A stretch of DNA of 14,094 nt. Source: JALCLA01 sp965653565 (GTDB taxonomy: Bacteria > Pseudomonadota > Gammaproteobacteria > Xanthomonadales > Xanthomonadaceae). The position numbers and the translations under genes are program-made. Every line of letters starts with the position of its first letter. Position 1 is the first letter of the stretch. The notes below the pieces were generated by a model. That model searched no databases. It was not told where the DNA came from and saw nothing but the letters and a program-made list of their open reading frames with translations. This document shows positions 12,626 through 14,094 of this stretch, piece after piece. Location: the NCBI GenBank assembly GCA_965653565.1, contig CBFHAI010000084.1, positions 1 to 14,094 on the forward strand. The letters are read 5' to 3'.

Positions 12626-14094
12626 ACAGAGTCGGACGTAGACCAGATGCAGGGGCCTCGTAGACGTACCCAAGAGTTACTAGCCCTTGAGTGAAACCCT
12701 CGGCAACCATTACCGCTTCCTGGCTTTCCGGGAAGAGGGCCCATTCGTCAGTGGACGCTTTATAGCCTCTACGCATCGAGATGCTACCTACATGCTTCAC
12801 CGAATTCGCTGGATAAACATAGCCTTCTATTCCGTCGGACCGGAATCCGTGTTGTCCGGCGTACAACAGAAGTTCGTTGATGTCAGCCGTATAAAAATGA
12901 CTAATGTGGCTCCAATTCGTCGCGCATGTTGTCGCCCGTCCCGAGGGGATCGGGTCTCCGCAACGAAAGCTCAATCGATATAGCGGTTTTAGTTCCTTTG
13001 CAGGCTCCTTGGGATTGACGTGCGTAGTGAATACCCACATCTGTGCGCGCGTTGCGATCGGTGAAACGAATTCTCCGGGCGACGCCGGAAGGTTGTAGGC
13101 GACGCCGCCGGGCTTCATCACTGTCCCGTAGAATTCGAAATTATTCGTGATAGGGATGCCGCCCGTCGGTTTTAACGGCGGAAGAAAACCGCGGCTCGCC
13201 GACCCTGCCTGCTGCGGGGCGACTGTGTAGAACCGGTCAGACACAAACTGGTTCTTCATTGAAAACAGTGGAGTAAGGCGATTGTTTGTCACGGCCAACA
13301 CGCTGTTGACGGCGGTCAACGCGTTTGGAACACCTCGTCCAAACTTCTGCTTGTCTAAAACTGAAGCTCCTTGAAGATTTCCCGAGGCCAAAAGCTTGGC
13401 CTTGATGTCATCGTCCGTTAACAAAGGGTTCGCCGTTCGCATCAAAGCAGCAATGGCAGTGACGAACGGAGTAGACATTGATGTGCCCGTGCAACTTCCG
13501 TAGCCTGCGGGCGCATCACTCCCGGCATACACGAGCAGGTTCGGCGAGGTGATCGGGTTGTCGTCACTGCACGCGTACTCGGTGTAGCGATTCCAATTTT
13601 TTCCCGTGTAAAACGTCGAAACAATGCTCTTTCCCGGCGCAACAAGGCCGTTCACGACCATAGTCATGCCGGTGTTACTGCCAACCTGTAGGCCACTTAA
13701 CTCTGGGGCAGGATCACGCCAGCGGTAACCAGAATTACCTGCCGATGCTTGCAACGCCCCCACGGAGATCGTTCGTTTGTCGAATGCCGGCATTCGAACG
13801 AGTTCCTTGTCATCATTGCCGCTCGCCGCTATCAGGACGACATCCATTCCGTCTGCATAGTTCAAGAGGTTACACCACTCAAATGCATGCGGAGAGGTTG
13901 GATCGAAGCAGTCAAAATAGTCTATATTGTTGAGGCCAGATATCTTCTCACCAAAGCTCATGTTCACAACTTGCGCGCCGCGACGTATGGCTTCGTAGGC
14001 TCCAGCCACTAAATTTGCTCTGACGGGTTCGCCGTCGATTGCCGATTTGACGACAATCCCGGAGCAGAACCAGCAGCCTCCGACAACTCCGACG
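12624..14094 (-). CDS. Subtilisin-like (S8) serine protease with DUF5648-like C-terminus, partial
   Basis: This is a secreted-type subtilisin family endopeptidase. The gene runs off the right edge; the frame is open upstream of the GTG at 14009 to the end of the window (GGCWFCSGIVVKSAI), so that GTG is internal. Visible parts are GAQVVNMSFG, the oxyanion Asn in AASGND (13815-13817) and the catalytic Ser in GTSMSTP (13479-13481). The catalytic Asp and His, signal peptide and propeptide would be off-window. After the catalytic domain, about 200 residues resemble DUF5648 repeats: DRFYTVAP, then LYRLSFRCGDP with SHFYTADINELL and GIEGYVYP, then a partial GYVYEAP. Base composition is clearly less GC-rich than the housekeeping genes, which hints at transfer or relaxed codon use. 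It is followed by two exported paralogs. Confidence 0.9.
   Translation of the reverse strand, partial: VGVVGGCWFCSGIVVKSAIDGEPVRANLVAGAYEAIRRGAQVVNMSFGEKISGLNNIDYFDCFDPTSPHAFEWCNLLNYADGMDVVLIAASGNDDKELVRMPAFDKRTISVGALQASAGNSGYRWRDPAPELSGLQVGSNTGMTMVVNGLVAPGKSIVSTFYTGKNWNRYTEYACSDDNPITSPNLLVYAGSDAPAGYGSCTGTSMSTPFVTAIAALMRTANPLLTDDDIKAKLLASGNLQGASVLDKQKFGRGVPNALTAVNSVLAVTNNRLTPLFSMKNQFVSDRFYTVAPQQAGSASRGFLPPLKPTGGIPITNNFEFYGTVMKPGGVAYNLPASPGEFVSPIATRAQMWVFTTHVNPKEPAKELKPLYRLSFRCGDPIPSGRATTCATNWSHISHFYTADINELLLYAGQHGFRSDGIEGYVYPANSVKHVGSISMRRGYKASTDEWALFPESQEAVMVAEGFTQGLVTLGYVYEAPASGLRPTL

Noticed and set aside
12616..12744. N-terminal extension of paralog 2 to the ATG at 12744
   Set aside because: It would lie inside the protease gene and hide the signal peptide; the AAGGA site supports 12615.
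1..14094. CRISPR array, insertion sequence or integrase site
   Set aside because: No regularly spaced direct repeats, transposase or integrase frame, or terminal inverted repeats with target duplications were seen; the tRNA 3' end has no duplicated copy noticed in the window.

Overview
The window looks like a GC-rich gammaproteobacterial chromosome, most likely from the Lysobacterales (Xanthomonadales), perhaps Rhodanobacteraceae. The tRNA-fMet, rimP, nusA, infB, rbfA, truB order and the NusA with two C-terminal acidic repeats fit gammaproteobacteria. The secreted-protein styles point to Lysobacterales: a C-terminal FADGFE motif, GLWYDP...PTWF domains, and an S8 protease with DUF5648-like repeats. 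This placement is inference from family knowledge, not a search.

Region 1 (1-560) has no protein gene. It holds a cluster of palindromic repeats, a near-consensus sigma70 promoter, an initiator tRNA with an unusual U1:U72 mismatch, and two intrinsic terminators before rimP.

Region 2 (560-7114) is the translation and transcription housekeeping operon, all on +. It encodes RimP (30S maturation), NusA (elongation and termination), IF2 (initiation), RbfA (16S maturation) and TruB (tRNA psi55). RimP has a basic tail and RbfA an acidic tail. A long inverted repeat separates infB from rbfA. A dispersed palindromic repeat between rbfA and truB has a near-identical inverted copy at the left end of the window. 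The usual next genes, rpsO and pnp, do not follow truB.

Region 3 (7115-10398) is accessory. It encodes a 736-residue secreted multidomain surface protein, preceded by a possible 22-codon leader ORF that overlaps its start, and closed by a strong terminator. A small cytoplasmic ankyrin-repeat protein follows.

Region 4 (10399-10920) has no convincing intact gene, only a possible remnant of a response-regulator receiver domain.

Region 5 (10921 to the right edge) is on the minus strand. It holds the C-terminal part of a subtilisin-type (S8) protease with DUF5648-like repeats, then two tandem paralogous exported proteins of unknown function. The protease stop lies 8 nt before the first paralog, so these are probably co-transcribed. 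This secreted protease plus duplicated partner cassette is the best candidate here for an undescribed system; its function cannot be read from the sequence.
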